62,509 nt of DNA from Candidatus Terraquivivens tikiterensis (GTDB lineage Archaea > Thermoproteota > Nitrososphaeria_A > Caldarchaeales > Wolframiiraptoraceae), in NCBI GenBank assembly GCA_003056285.1, contig NDWU01000007.1, forward strand, positions 1 to 62,509, in the 5' to 3' direction. Position 1 is the stretch's first letter, and every line of letters begins with the position of its first letter. Shown piece after piece: positions 53,639-62,509 of this stretch. The position numbers were made by a program, and so were the translations under genes. The notes under the pieces were generated by a model that ran no database searches, was not told the DNA's origin, and saw only the letters and a list, made by a program, of their open reading frames with translations.

Positions 53639-56600
53639 ATGCCGAAGCGTGAAGATATACGTAAGATAATGATCATCGGCTCAGGCCCCATCGTGATCGG
53701 GCAGGCGTGCGAGTTCGACTACTCAGGAAGCCAAGCCTGCAAGGCCCTCAAAGAGGAAGGCTACGAGGTCGTGCTGGTGAACTCGAACCCAGCGACGATC
53801 ATGACAGACCCAGAGATGGCAGATAGGGTATACATCGAGCCTTTGACACCCGAGGTGGTCGCAGAGATAATTAAGAAAGAGCTACCCGATGCCCTGCTCC
53901 CAACACTCGGAGGCCAGACAGCCCTGAACATAGCGGCCGAGCTCGCGGAGAAGGGCATTCTGGATGAGTACGGCGTGGAGCTCATCGGGGCAAAGCTGGA
54001 GGCCATAAAGAAGGGAGAGGACCGGGTACTTTTCAAGGAGGCTATGGAGAGGATCGGCATCCCTGTTCCGAGAAGCTTTCCAGCGTACTCCATCGAGGAG
54101 GCCGTCGAGATAGCTGACAAGCTCGGCTACCCGGTCGTTATTAGGCCCGCGTACACTTTGGGCGGAACGGGCGGCGGGGTAGCGTACAACAAGGAAGAGT
54201 TGGAAAAGATAGTTGCCAGGGGCCTTTCTTGCAGCCGTATAGGGCAGGTTATAATCGACGAGTCCCTCGTCGGGTGGAAGGAGTATGAGCTCGAGGTCAT
54301 GAGGGACTTGGCGGATAACGTCGTGATTATCTGCTCGATAGAGAACATGGACCCGATGGGCATACATACAGGCGATAGCATAACGGTCGCGCCTGCCCAA
54401 ACTTTAACGGATAAGGAATACCAGGCTCTAAGGGATGCGGCCATAAAAATCATACGCGAGATAGGCGTTGAAACGGGCGGATCAAACATACAGTTTGCTG
54501 TGAACCCGGAAAACGGGCGCTTCATGGCAATAGAGATAAACCCGAGGGTTTCAAGGAGCTCGGCGTTGGCCTCAAAGGCGACAGGGTTTCCAATAGCGAA
54601 GATCGCGGCGAAGCTCGCCATAGGCCTTACGCTCGACGAGATCCCAAACGACATAACTAAGAAGACGCCCGCGTCCTTCGAGCCTACGATAGACTATGTG
54701 GTTGTTAAGGTTCCAAGATGGCCCTTCGATAAGTTTCCCGATGCTGACAAAACCCTGACGACGCAGATGAAATCCGTAGGCGAGGTGATGGCTATAGGTC
54801 GTACTTTCGAGGAGGCTCTACAGAAGGCCATAAGGTCTCTGGAGATCGGCAGGTACGGTTTGGGGGCAGATGGGAAGGACGAGGAGATGCCAGACGTGAG
54901 GACGCTCCGCGACTACCTAAGGATCCCGACACACAATAGGGTATTCTACATCAGGCACGCGATTAAGATTGGCATGAGCATCGACGAGATTTACGAGCTT
55001 ACAAAGATCGACAGATGGTTCATCCATAAGATTAAGAACATAGTAGATATGGAGAACGAGCTCTCAAAGCACACAATCAAAACAATTTCGAAAGAGCTGC
55101 TTCGTAAGGCCAAGAGGCTTGGCTTCTCTGACAAACAGATAGCGTATCTGCTTGGGACGGATGAGCTAACGGTAAGGGAGCTTAGGAAGAGGATGGGCAT
55201 AACTCCCGTCTACAAAATGGTAGACACCTGCGCGGCAGAATTCGAGGCAGAAACGCCGTACTACTACTCCTGCTACGAGGATGAGGATGAGGATGAGATC
55301 CGGAAAACCGATAAGAAGAAGGTAGTCATACTCGGCTCTGGGCCCAACAGGATAGGGCAAGGGATCGAGTTTGACTACTGCTGCGTTCATGCAGTCAAGG
55401 CCCTCAAAGAGGAAGGCTACGAGGTCATAATGGTGAACTGTAACCCTGAGACCGTAAGCACGGACTTCGATATCCCGGACAAGCTTTTCTTCGAGCCGTT
55501 AACGTTCGAGGACGTAATGAACATAATCGAGAAGGAAAAGCCAGAGGGCGTCATCGTCCAATTCGGTGGTCAAACCCCCCTAAACCTAGCCATACCGCTG
55601 GAGAAGCAAGGGGTAAGGATCCTCGGGACGACGCCCGACGACATAGACAGGGCAGAAGACAGGAAGAGGTTTACCGAGGTCATGGAGAAGCTCAGGATAC
55701 CCCAGCCACCTTACGGAACTGCCATGAGCGTGGAAGAGGCGAAGGAGGTCGCAAAAAAGCTTGGCTATCCCGTGCTGGTGAGGCCATCCTACGTTCTCGG
55801 AGGAAGGGCCATGGAGATAGTGTACGACGAGGAATCCCTGATCAGGTACGTGAAGGAGGCGATAAAGGTCTCGCCGGAGCACCCTGTCTTGATAGATAAG
55901 TTCCTAGAGGACGCCATAGAGGCCGAAATCGACGCCATAGCCGACGGAAACGACGTGTACATAGGCGGCATCATGGAGCACATAGAGGAGGCGGGGGTGC
56001 ATTCTGGGGATGCGGCATGCGTCCTACCGCCCTACAGCCTCAGCAAAGAAACGATCGAGGTTATGAAGGATTACACGCGGAGAATAGCGAAGGAGCTCCG
56101 CGTTGTAGGGCTGATAAACGTTCAGTTCGCGATAAAGGACGGGAAAGTTTACGTGTTCGAGGCGAACCCCAGGGCCTCCAGGACCATTCCTTTCGTCAGC
56201 AAGGCTACGGGCGTGCCCTTGGCAAAGATCGCCGCGAAGCTCATGGTGGGCCACCGCCTGAGCGAGTTTAACATAGGGGAGGCGGCAGAGGTGGACCATC
56301 TGGCGGTGAAGGAGGCGGTCTTCCCGTTCGCGAAGCTGCCGGGCGTTGACGTCGTGCTGGGTCCTGAGATGAAGTCGACGGGCGAGGTGATGGGGATAGA
56401 TAAAGACTTTGGCATGGCATACTATAAGGCAGAGCTGGCGGCCGACACACGTCTGCCGACAAAAGGGAACGTGTTCATAAGCGTGAGGAGCGAGGAGAAG
56501 GCTCGCATAATCCCGATAGCCAAGAAGCTAAGGGAATTGGGCCTAAACATCCTGGCCACGAAGGGGACTGCGGAGGCGCTCGCCGCCGCCGGTATAGAGG

Positions 56601-56884
56601 CCAAAGTGATACCGAAAGTCGGCGAGGGCCGTCCGAACGTGCTCGACTACATAAAGTCCGACAAAATAGACCTCATCATAAACGTTCCAAAGGGTAAAGG
56701 TTCTAAGGACGACGAATTCCTGATAAGGAGGACTGCGGTGGAGCGAAAAATACCCTACATAACGACTGTGGCGGCAGCCCAGGCCGCCGTCAAGGCGATT
56801 GAGAAGATAAAGGAGAGATCCTTCGAAATCAAGCCGCTACAAGAATACCATAGCAGGCTCCTCATGAAAAAAGTGAAAACTTGA
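53639..56884 (+). CDS. carB: Carbamoyl-phosphate synthase large subunit
   Basis: This 1081-residue synthetase has two homologous ATP-grasp halves. The first begins [20 protein letters not shown] and contains [13 protein letters not shown]; the second begins [20 protein letters not shown] and contains [18 protein letters not shown]. The C-terminal allosteric MGS-like domain is present ([20 protein letters not shown]). It starts two bases after carA. Length and motifs are those of a complete, active enzyme. Confidence 0.98.
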   Translation: MPKREDIRKIMIIGSGPIVIGQACEFDYSGSQACKALKEEGYEVVLVNSNPATIMTDPEMADRVYIEPLTPEVVAEIIKKELPDALLPTLGGQTALNIAAELAEKGILDEYGVELIGAKLEAIKKGEDRVLFKEAMERIGIPVPRSFPAYSIEEAVEIADKLGYPVVIRPAYTLGGTGGGVAYNKEELEKIVARGLSCSRIGQVIIDESLVGWKEYELEVMRDLADNVVIICSIENMDPMGIHTGDSITVAPAQTLTDKEYQALRDAAIKIIREIGVETGGSNIQFAVNPENGRFMAIEINPRVSRSSALASKATGFPIAKIAAKLAIGLTLDEIPNDITKKTPASFEPTIDYVVVKVPRWPFDKFPDADKTLTTQMKSVGEVMAIGRTFEEALQKAIRSLEIGRYGLGADGKDEEMPDVRTLRDYLRIPTHNRVFYIRHAIKIGMSIDEIYELTKIDRWFIHKIKNIVDMENELSKHTIKTISKELLRKAKRLGFSDKQIAYLLGTDELTVRELRKRMGITPVYKMVDTCAAEFEAETPYYYSCYEDEDEDEIRKTDKKKVVILGSGPNRIGQGIEFDYCCVHAVKALKEEGYEVIMVNCNPETVSTDFDIPDKLFFEPLTFEDVMNIIEKEKPEGVIVQFGGQTPLNLAIPLEKQGVRILGTTPDDIDRAEDRKRFTEVMEKLRIPQPPYGTAMSVEEAKEVAKKLGYPVLVRPSYVLGGRAMEIVYDEESLIRYVKEAIKVSPEHPVLIDKFLEDAIEAEIDAIADGNDVYIGGIMEHIEEAGVHSGDAACVLPPYSLSKETIEVMKDYTRRIAKELRVVGLINVQFAIKDGKVYVFEANPRASRTIPFVSKATGVPLAKIAAKLMVGHRLSEFNIGEAAEVDHLAVKEAVFPFAKLPGVDVVLGPEMKSTGEVMGIDKDFGMAYYKAELAADTRLPTKGNVFISVRSEEKARIIPIAKKLRELGLNILATKGTAEALAAAGIEAKVIPKVGEGRPNVLDYIKSDKIDLIINVPKGKGSKDDEFLIRRTAVERKIPYITTVAAAQAAVKAIEKIKERSFEIKPLQEYHSRLLMKKVKT

Positions 56885-56911
56885 GCCGCCCACCGTATCC
56901 TAATAGAAGGC

Positions 56912-57631
56912 TCAGGCGGGCCTGTAAAGCTTTCTGAACGCTCTGTAAAGCGGTATGGCAACCGCAGTTCCTATTATCGACTGTCCGAGGTTCACGGGTA
57001 CCTCGACCAAAGCGGCGACGCCCAGGAAGAACTGCTCGTAGACGAAGTATCCTGAGACCATGACGAGTCCACCTAATAGTAGGGAAAGTATCAACCAGCC
57101 CTCCGGCCCTTTTTCTTTAGCGGCGAAGTAAACGGGCGTGGCCACGGCTGCTGCCGCCAGAGCGATCCATGAGTGCGGCGCAACGGTAAAGATGAGCGAT
57201 CGGGCGCTTTCACCGACCGGGAGTAAGGTAACCTCGACCTCGCCGACGAACAGCATGGCGCCTATTAGAAGTATGAGTACAAAATACCCTACGACGAGCG
57301 CATAGGACGCTATGGCAAGCCGCCATCCGCCCTTCCTGGGGACTTTCCTGACGAGGTAGCCGACGAGCGCGCCCTCGGCGGCCTTTATGAGGAGCGTTGC
57401 GGGAGCGTAGTAGTAGTAGCCCAGCGTTAGGTCGGCCAGCATGGAACCCACGCCTCCGGCAAACGCTGCTATCCCGGGGCCTGCCGCGAGCGCCGTGAAG
57501 TAGATCATCGTCTCGCCCAAGTTGAAGTAACCCCTGGTGGCAGGCACGTATACCGATAGGGCCATCGTGGCAACGGCTACGAGCGACGTAAAGACTGCAA
57601 GCTTCGCGACGGTTATGCCTCGACGTTGCAT
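56912..57631 (-). CDS. ECF transporter substrate-binding (S) component
   Basis: This 239-residue membrane protein has about six transmembrane helices. It shows the S-component pattern KLAVFTSLVAVATMAL, RGYFNLGETMIYFTALAAGP and SMLADLTLGYYYYAPATLLI with the following KAAEGALVGYLV. Energy-coupling ATPases and the T component are not in the window. The vitamin or cofactor taken up is unknown. It is divergent from the threonine synthase gene. Confidence 0.82.
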   Translation of the reverse strand: MQRRGITVAKLAVFTSLVAVATMALSVYVPATRGYFNLGETMIYFTALAAGPGIAAFAGGVGSMLADLTLGYYYYAPATLLIKAAEGALVGYLVRKVPRKGGWRLAIASYALVVGYFVLILLIGAMLFVGEVEVTLLPVGESARSLIFTVAPHSWIALAAAAVATPVYFAAKEKGPEGWLILSLLLGGLVMVSGYFVYEQFFLGVAALVEVPVNLGQSIIGTAVAIPLYRAFRKLYRPA

Positions 57632-57652
57632 GTCAAACGTTTTGGAAAAACA

Positions 57653-57663
57653 AAATATATAAG
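57653..57663 (+). promoter_or_regulatory. TATA box of the threonine synthase gene
   Basis: AAATATATAAG lies 23-33 bases before the GTG at 57686, the spacing of a leaderless archaeal transcript. This rules against an upstream start at 57626, whose region contains this box. Confidence 0.65.
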
Positions 57664-57685
57664 TTTCAGCCTACATATAGGTTAT

Positions 57686-59155
57686 GTGGAGTTCCGGCTT
57701 TCGTGTATAAGATGCGGCAGCCCACTCGAGGACGTGGGAAACCCGGTACGTTGCCCGGGCTGTGGTGGCATAGCGCTCATCGAGTACGACTACGAAAAGC
57801 TTTCATCCGTTATTACGAAGGATGGGCTCGCCAGGGCTCCCCCAGGCATGTGGAAATACTCGCCCCTGCTGCCCCTCACGGAGAGGGACGCTGTGGTCTC
57901 CTTGGGCGAAGGGGGTACTTTCCTCCAGAAGGCTGAAAGGCTGGGGGAGGAGATAGGCATCAGGGGTCTGTACCTAAAGAACGAGACAGTAAACCCTACT
58001 GGCTCTTTCTTGGACAGGGGTGTTTCCGTCGAGGTCACGAGGGCAAAGAACATGGGCTACCGTGGCGTCAGGTGCGCAAGCAGGGGGAACCTGGGTGCCT
58101 CGGCTGCCGCATACTCGGCAAAGGCTGGCTTGGGCTGCACGATCTACACGACCTTGGGCATCGAGCTGGGCAAGCTCTACCAGGCCATCATCTGCGGTGC
58201 TGAGATAAGCCCAGTAAAGACGTACGATGAGGCAATCAGGATGCTGGAACGCCCAGACGGTTTGGAGTACGTAATATCCGTGACGAGCCCATACCTTCTC
58301 GAGGGAGTAAAGACGACGGGCTATGAGGTCTGCGAGCAGCTTGGCTGGGAGCCTCCAGAGTTTTTTATCGTACCGGTAGGTGAGGGCGGACACCTGTCGA
58401 TGATATGGAAAGCCCTGAGGGAGCTGGACCGCATTGGTATTATAGATGGCGTGCACTCGAGGATGATGGGCGTTCAGGCAAAGGGCTGCTCGCCCATAGT
58501 CGACGCTTTCAGAAAGAACCTTGACAAGCCTATCAAGTCCAAGGATCTTGGGATGACTTTCCACGACATAGCGGTCAGACAACCCATGCTAGGAGAGCTC
58601 TGCCTGAAAGCCTTAAGGGAATCGAGAGGTTACGCTCTGGCAGTGCATGAAAAGAGGATACTGGAGGCCACGAGGCTTTTGGCAAAATACGAGGGCATCT
58701 TTGCTGAACCAGCCGCGGCATCGACGGTAGCTGCGCTTAAGGTTGCTCTTGAGGATGGGATAGTGGAAAGGTCTGACAGGGTCGTATGCGTAATAACGGG
58801 ATCGGGCTTGAAGGACCCGGCATCCGTCAAGAGCTTGGTAGGTCGCTCCGGCGTAGATACCCCTATAGCTTTCGTGCTCACATCCTCGTTAGATAGTCGG
58901 CTCGGTAGGACAAAGCGTCTGATACTAAAAATTTTACAAAGGCACCCGAGCCATGGTTATCTTTTATGGAAAACCCTTACGAAGGAGCTCGGCCTGACGA
59001 TCACGCTGCCATCGATGTATCAACATTTGCAAGAGCTGATGGCCGCAGGCATGGTGACGGTTATCGATGAAAGAGGCCCCTCCGAAAGGAAAAAGAAGGT
59101 CTATGCGCTGACGAAGAAAGGAGAGTCTGCCCTAGCGTCAGACCTCGTGGGGTAG
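57686..59155 (+). CDS. thrC: Threonine synthase fused to a PadR-like winged helix
   Basis: This PLP enzyme of about 489 residues converts O-phosphohomoserine to threonine. An N-terminal zinc ribbon (LSCIRCGSPL, VRCPGCGGIAL) precedes the catalytic domain with NETVNPTGSFLDRGVS (the PLP-lysine is normally in this motif, which here reads SFLDRG instead of SFKDRG) and VPVGEGGHLS. After residue 400 a PadR-like winged helix follows: RTKRLILKILQRHPSHGYLL and YALTKKGESALASDLVG. The apparent Lys-to-Leu change at the PLP site is important: the protein may not be a threonine synthase but a PLP-fold regulator. Confidence 0.8.
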   Translation: MEFRLSCIRCGSPLEDVGNPVRCPGCGGIALIEYDYEKLSSVITKDGLARAPPGMWKYSPLLPLTERDAVVSLGEGGTFLQKAERLGEEIGIRGLYLKNETVNPTGSFLDRGVSVEVTRAKNMGYRGVRCASRGNLGASAAAYSAKAGLGCTIYTTLGIELGKLYQAIICGAEISPVKTYDEAIRMLERPDGLEYVISVTSPYLLEGVKTTGYEVCEQLGWEPPEFFIVPVGEGGHLSMIWKALRELDRIGIIDGVHSRMMGVQAKGCSPIVDAFRKNLDKPIKSKDLGMTFHDIAVRQPMLGELCLKALRESRGYALAVHEKRILEATRLLAKYEGIFAEPAAASTVAALKVALEDGIVERSDRVVCVITGSGLKDPASVKSLVGRSGVDTPIAFVLTSSLDSRLGRTKRLILKILQRHPSHGYLLWKTLTKELGLTITLPSMYQHLQELMAAGMVTVIDERGPSERKKKVYALTKKGESALASDLVG

Positions 59156-59201
59156 CTTCGTCAGATTTGTTTATTAATCAGCCGTGTAGCGGGATGGCTG
59201 C

Positions 59202-59771
59202 ATGAGGATTATCGTGGCTATAACAGGAGCCTCGGGCGCACCCGTGGCGGAAAGGTTGCTGGAAGTTTTGAAGAAAGGTAAGCACCAAATTTATTTGATC
59301 ATCTCAAAGAACGGCGAAGCTATCGTTCGGGCTGAGGCAGACCTAGCGAAGGTAAAGTCTTATGCGGACAGGGTTTTCCGGGAAGATGAGCTCGAAGCTC
59401 CGATATCAAGCGGCTCCTTTCCAATAGATGCCATGGTGGTCGTGCCATGCTCTATGAAGACGCTTGCTGAGATAGCTAACGGCGTTGAGGAAAACCTGAT
59501 CGTAAGGGCAGCGCTCGTTTCCCTAAAGCAAAGGAGAAAGCTGGTTTTGGTGCCGCGTGAAACGCCTTTGGCTGAACCCTACATCGTCAACATGCTTAAG
59601 GCAACTAGGGCTGGTGCGGTCGTCCTACTGCCAGTCCTGACGTTCTACCACTCGCCGAGGACAGTACAGGACCTTATAGATTTTATAGTCGGGAGGGTGC
59701 TGGAGATCCTTGGGATCGAGCACAACCTATACAAGAGGTGGGGGAATGAGGGATTTTCTGAGGGAGCTTAA
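59202..59771 (+). CDS. ubiX: UbiX-family flavin prenyltransferase
   Basis: This 189-residue enzyme makes prenylated FMN for UbiD-type decarboxylases. It begins MRIIVAITGASGAPVAERLL and has VVVPCSMKTLAEIANGVEEN and LVLVPRETPL, all UbiX hallmarks. It overlaps the ubiD gene by 26 bases, so the pair is translated together. Confidence 0.95.
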   Translation: MRIIVAITGASGAPVAERLLEVLKKGKHQIYLIISKNGEAIVRAEADLAKVKSYADRVFREDELEAPISSGSFPIDAMVVVPCSMKTLAEIANGVEENLIVRAALVSLKQRRKLVLVPRETPLAEPYIVNMLKATRAGAVVLLPVLTFYHSPRTVQDLIDFIVGRVLEILGIEHNLYKRWGNEGFSEGA

Positions 59772-61044
59772 CGAGGCTGGGGAGCTCGTTAACGTCGTAA
59801 AACCGGTCTCGAGGAATTTCGAAGCGGCAGCGATAATGAAGAAGCTTGACGGAAAACCTGTGCTCTTCCACAAGATCAAGGAATGCGATGGCTTTAGGTT
59901 GGCGGCAAACATATGCGGTAGTAGGGCGCTTCTCGCGAGGGCCTTAGGCGTAGGCGAGGAGGCTATACTTAAGAAGCTGAACGATGCCATAGAAAACCCG
60001 AGCAAGGGCAGGATCGTCGAGGATGCACCGTGCCAGCAGGTAGTCGAGAGAAACCCAGACCTGAGAAAGCTGCCATTCCTGCTCTTTGGCCAGCACGACG
60101 GTGGGCCTTACGCAACTGCCGGCATAATTATAGCCCACGATAAAGAGTACGGATTCAACGCGAGCTTTCACAGGCTGATGCTCATAGATAAGAACAGGGT
60201 CGTGGCCAGGATACTTCCGAGACACCTCGATGAGTTCATACGCAGGGGCAACAGGAACGTGGCTATAACCTTCGGTAACCATCCTGCGTTCATGATAGCG
60301 GCTGCAGTTACTTGGAAGATAGGCGTAAGCGAGCTGGACATAGCAAACTCGTTGAGGAGGATGAGGTATGCAAGGTGCGTAACGAACGAGCTACTCGTAC
60401 CCGCAGACTGCGAGGTCGTGATGGAAGGTGTCGTGACGGATGAATGGGCTGACGAGGGCCCGGTATTTGACATAACGGGCACGTACGACGTCGTGAGGAA
60501 GCAGAGGGTCATAGAGATAGAGTGCCTGACGATGAGACGGGACCCAATCTTCCAAGCAATATTGCTGGCCGGTAGTGAGCACAGGATCCTGATGGGCACC
60601 CCAAGGGAGGCGACGATATACAAGGAGGTTGGAAAGGTCTGCGAGTGCCTGGACGTAAGGTTAACGCCCGGCGGTTGCAAGTGGCTTCATGCAGTCGTAA
60701 AGATAAGGAAAAGGCATGAGGATGATGGAAGAAAAGCCATAGAGGCTGCTTTTAGGGGACACGGTAGCCTGAAGCACGTAGTAGTAGTTGACGAGGACAT
60801 AGACGTCGACGACCCTGTCGAGCTGGAGTGGGCAATAGCAACGAGGGTCCAGCTGGATAAGCGCTTGGTGCTTAAGCCCAACGAGTATGGTTCCTCTTTG
60901 GACCCGTCTGCAGACCAATATACCCGGAAGACGTGCAAGGCCGGAATAGACGCCACGCTACCGTTGGATGCTGACCCGAAGCTCTTCAGAAAGGCCAGGA
61001 TACCGGGAGAGGAAAGTATAAAGATTGAGGAGTACATGAACTAG
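59746..61044 (+). CDS. UbiD-family decarboxylase, probably anhydromevalonate phosphate decarboxylase
   Basis: This 432-residue prenyl-FMN-dependent decarboxylase begins MRDFLRELNEAGELVNVVKP. It contains KPVLFHKIKECDGFRLAANI, ITFGNHPAFMIAAAV, the catalytic-loop segment VMEGVVTDEWADEGPVFDIT and the C-terminal DATLPLDAD. Its neighbours ubiX and an aconitase-X subunit fit the archaeal modified mevalonate pathway, in which trans-anhydromevalonate 5-phosphate is decarboxylated to isopentenyl phosphate. The specific role is inferred from context. Confidence 0.88.
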   Translation: MRDFLRELNEAGELVNVVKPVSRNFEAAAIMKKLDGKPVLFHKIKECDGFRLAANICGSRALLARALGVGEEAILKKLNDAIENPSKGRIVEDAPCQQVVERNPDLRKLPFLLFGQHDGGPYATAGIIIAHDKEYGFNASFHRLMLIDKNRVVARILPRHLDEFIRRGNRNVAITFGNHPAFMIAAAVTWKIGVSELDIANSLRRMRYARCVTNELLVPADCEVVMEGVVTDEWADEGPVFDITGTYDVVRKQRVIEIECLTMRRDPIFQAILLAGSEHRILMGTPREATIYKEVGKVCECLDVRLTPGGCKWLHAVVKIRKRHEDDGRKAIEAAFRGHGSLKHVVVVDEDIDVDDPVELEWAIATRVQLDKRLVLKPNEYGSSLDPSADQYTRKTCKAGIDATLPLDADPKLFRKARIPGEESIKIEEYMN

Positions 61045-61075
61045 CTGGGGCGTGTCTAGCTTACCGGTGTGTGGA

Positions 61076-62305
61076 ATGTACCTCTCGAAGGATGAGGAGC
61101 GGATGCTAGTCGGCGAGCTCGGGTATGCGGCGCAGAAGGCCATGGAGATACTCGTGGCGCTCGGAAAGATCTACGACGCAGAGAGGCTTATCCCTATAAA
61201 GAGCGCCCACGTATCCGGCGTATCTTACGCCAACGTAGGCGAGGACGGTCTAGAGTTCTTGGAAGGGCTCGCATCGGATGGCAGGGTCGTCGTAAAGACG
61301 ACGCTTAACCCTGCAGGCATGGATCTGGAGAGGTGGCAGCTGATGAACGTTAGCAGAGAGTTCGCGGAAAATCAGCTGAGGGTCATAAAGGTTTACAAAA
61401 GGATGGGGATCGAGGTAACCTGCACGTGTACGCCATACCTCGTCGGCAACGAGCCGAGGACGGGTGACCACGTTGCGTGGAGTGAGAGCTCGGCCGTTAT
61501 CTATGCGAATTCCGTCATAGGTGCCAGGACGAACAGGGAGAGCGGGATAAGCGCCCTGGCTGCGGCGATAGCCGGCAGGACGCCCTTCTACGGTCTACAC
61601 GTCGAAGAGAACCGTCAGCCTACCGTAGAGGTCAGGGTGCCGCAGCCGAAGGAGGAGCTTGAGTTTGCCTGCCTTGGCATCCTCGTCGGAAGGCTCGTCG
61701 GCGACGGTATACCCCTCTTCAAGGGCATCTCGCATGCCGAGCCGGATGAGTTAAAGGCGTTGGGCGCGGCCCTGGCCAGCGTAGGCGGCGTGCCAATGTT
61801 TCATGTCGAGGGCATAACGCCAGAGGCTGGGCGGTATACAGGAAAAATCACTGACAGGATTACGATAACGGAATCCGACATAATGGGCGTTAAAGAAGAA
61901 TACGCCTGCGAAGCATATCCTGACCTGATATTCTTGGGCTGCCCCCATCTATCGCTAGCAGAGATGGAGAGGATTGCCTCAGCCTTGGCTGGAAAGAAGG
62001 TTAAGAAGAACCTTTGGCTATGTTGCTCGAGGCGCGTCAAGCTCGAGGCAGATAGGCTGGGCATAACGCAGGCCATAGAGGCCGCCGGCGGTACGATACT
62101 GTGCGATACCTGTCCGATAGTCGCACCTATAAGGGATCTGGGCGTAAAGGCCGTAGCTACGAACTCTGCTAAGGGCGCATGGTACTCAAGAAACTTAAAC
62201 AATCTATGCGTAAAGCTGATGTCTACGGAAGAATGTATCAGGGAAGCTCACTCAAGCATTCCTTACCAAACCGAGAGCTACTTCTACTACGAGAGCACAC
62301 CCTAA
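61076..62305 (+). CDS. Aconitase-X large subunit, probably phosphomevalonate dehydratase
   Basis: This protein of about 409 residues is of the aconitase X/DUF521 family with a probable Fe-S cluster. It has MYLSKDEERMLVGELGYAAQ, IPIKSAHVSGVSYANVGEDG, TCTPYLVGNEPRTGDHVAWS, FLGCPHLSLAEM and ILCDTCPIVAPI, which hold the cysteine ligands. In archaea the enzyme dehydrates mevalonate 5-phosphate, the step before the UbiD enzyme. The small subunit (DUF126) is not visible downstream; a transposon lies there instead. The ATG at 61076 is preferred over 61052 because it directly precedes the conserved start. Confidence 0.88.
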   Translation: MYLSKDEERMLVGELGYAAQKAMEILVALGKIYDAERLIPIKSAHVSGVSYANVGEDGLEFLEGLASDGRVVVKTTLNPAGMDLERWQLMNVSREFAENQLRVIKVYKRMGIEVTCTCTPYLVGNEPRTGDHVAWSESSAVIYANSVIGARTNRESGISALAAAIAGRTPFYGLHVEENRQPTVEVRVPQPKEELEFACLGILVGRLVGDGIPLFKGISHAEPDELKALGAALASVGGVPMFHVEGITPEAGRYTGKITDRITITESDIMGVKEEYACEAYPDLIFLGCPHLSLAEMERIASALAGKKVKKNLWLCCSRRVKLEADRLGITQAIEAAGGTILCDTCPIVAPIRDLGVKAVATNSAKGAWYSRNLNNLCVKLMSTEECIREAHSSIPYQTESYFYYESTP

Positions 62306-62356
62306 ACCGTTGCATAAAGTTAGCTATTCAGAAACTGCTGGCTTCCGTTGTGGGAT

Positions 62357-62509
62357 TCATAGATTTTCATCCCTTCCCCTCACCTCTACCGTTAGAGGTT
62401 CATGGAGGGCTTTCAGGGGCAACGGGGCTCCCCTCATCCTGAGCATGTTTAGACATGCAGTTATGTCTCTATCGTTTTCATATCCGCATTCGCAACTTAC
62501 TAGCCTATG
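62357..62509 (-). mobile_element. tnpB: C-terminal end of a TnpB gene, cut by window edge
   Basis: The frame enters at the window edge and ends at 62357. It reads HRLVSCECGYENDRDITACL, with half of the zinc ribbon (CxC) and the third RuvC acidic motif (DRDITACLN), then LRMRGAPLPLKALHEPLTVE. Behind the stop are GAATCCCAC and GGAAGCCAGCAG, similar to IS605-type right ends. The rest lies outside the window. The element sits directly behind the aconitase-X gene, where its small-subunit partner might be expected. Confidence 0.85.

Noticed and set aside
53761-56604. Several minus-strand open frames opposite carB
   Set aside because: They are shadows that arise from codon use of the long carB gene; none shows a domain or start signal.

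Overview
The window is chromosomal DNA from an archaeon, most likely a thermophile of the Thermoproteota (TACK) side. Informational genes are archaeal: a ribosomal protein cluster with the RNase P protein Rpp29 embedded in it, Orc1/Cdc6, the small subunit of DNA polymerase D, PCNA, the iron-sulfur primase subunit PriL and a deoxyhypusine synthase family enzyme. A PolD subunit together with an ESCRT-III/CdvB protein fits Nitrososphaeria (Thaumarchaeota/Aigarchaeota) or a related lineage better than Crenarchaeota or Euryarchaeota. This placement is inference; no rRNA gene is present. Base composition is moderate and many starts sit a few bases to about 30 bases behind a TATA-like box, so short-leader or leaderless mRNAs are probably common.

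Layout. 1-1.1 kb: an IS607/IS605-type tnpB with an HTH-only partner, cut by the window edge. 1.9-8.2 kb: tatA, rps13, a split cobalamin-independent methionine synthase pair, a candidate structured RNA, an FNR-like flavoprotein, a metallo-beta-lactamase fold hydrolase and an AbrB-PhoU regulator. 8.4-16.1 kb: rpl22 to rpl30, 17 tightly packed genes. 16.1-29.8 kb: a tnpB relic, oxidoreductase and membrane genes, rpl4-rpl3 on the other strand (the S10 part of the operon is broken up), HD, macro-domain and DUF123 proteins, a frameshifted hemerythrin, priL, superoxide dismutase, sufC and a sufB/D-type gene. 29.8-33.2 kb: a likely replication origin with two inverted ORB elements, then orc1/cdc6 and the PolD small subunit. 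33-41 kb: a TIM-barrel protein, an unusual iron-sulfur radical SAM protein, the phosphate operon pstSCAB-phoU and a second AbrB-PhoU regulator. 41-48.5 kb: an FAH-family enzyme, 2-oxoacid:ferredoxin oxidoreductase, a CdvB-like protein, an asparagine-synthetase-like protein, tRNA-Pro(CGG) and metal or amino-acid type regulators. 49-57.6 kb: PCNA, deoxyhypusine synthase, a winged-helix protein, a divergent HTH-ACT protein next to carAB, and an ECF transporter S component. 57.7-62.3 kb: a threonine synthase fused to a PadR-like domain, then ubiX, ubiD and an aconitase-X large subunit, which resembles the archaeal modified mevalonate pathway. The window ends in the tail of another tnpB.

Points of special interest: the ORB pair that marks an origin; two genes (the methionine synthase catalytic domain and carA) whose conserved N-termini and Shine-Dalgarno sequences point to ATA start codons; a plus-strand structured RNA in which wobble pairs indicate the strand; a threonine synthase-PadR fusion; a ferredoxin/[2Fe-2S]/radical SAM fusion; and repeated tnpB debris at breakpoints of conserved gene order. 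All functional calls come from motif recognition by eye; no database search was run.
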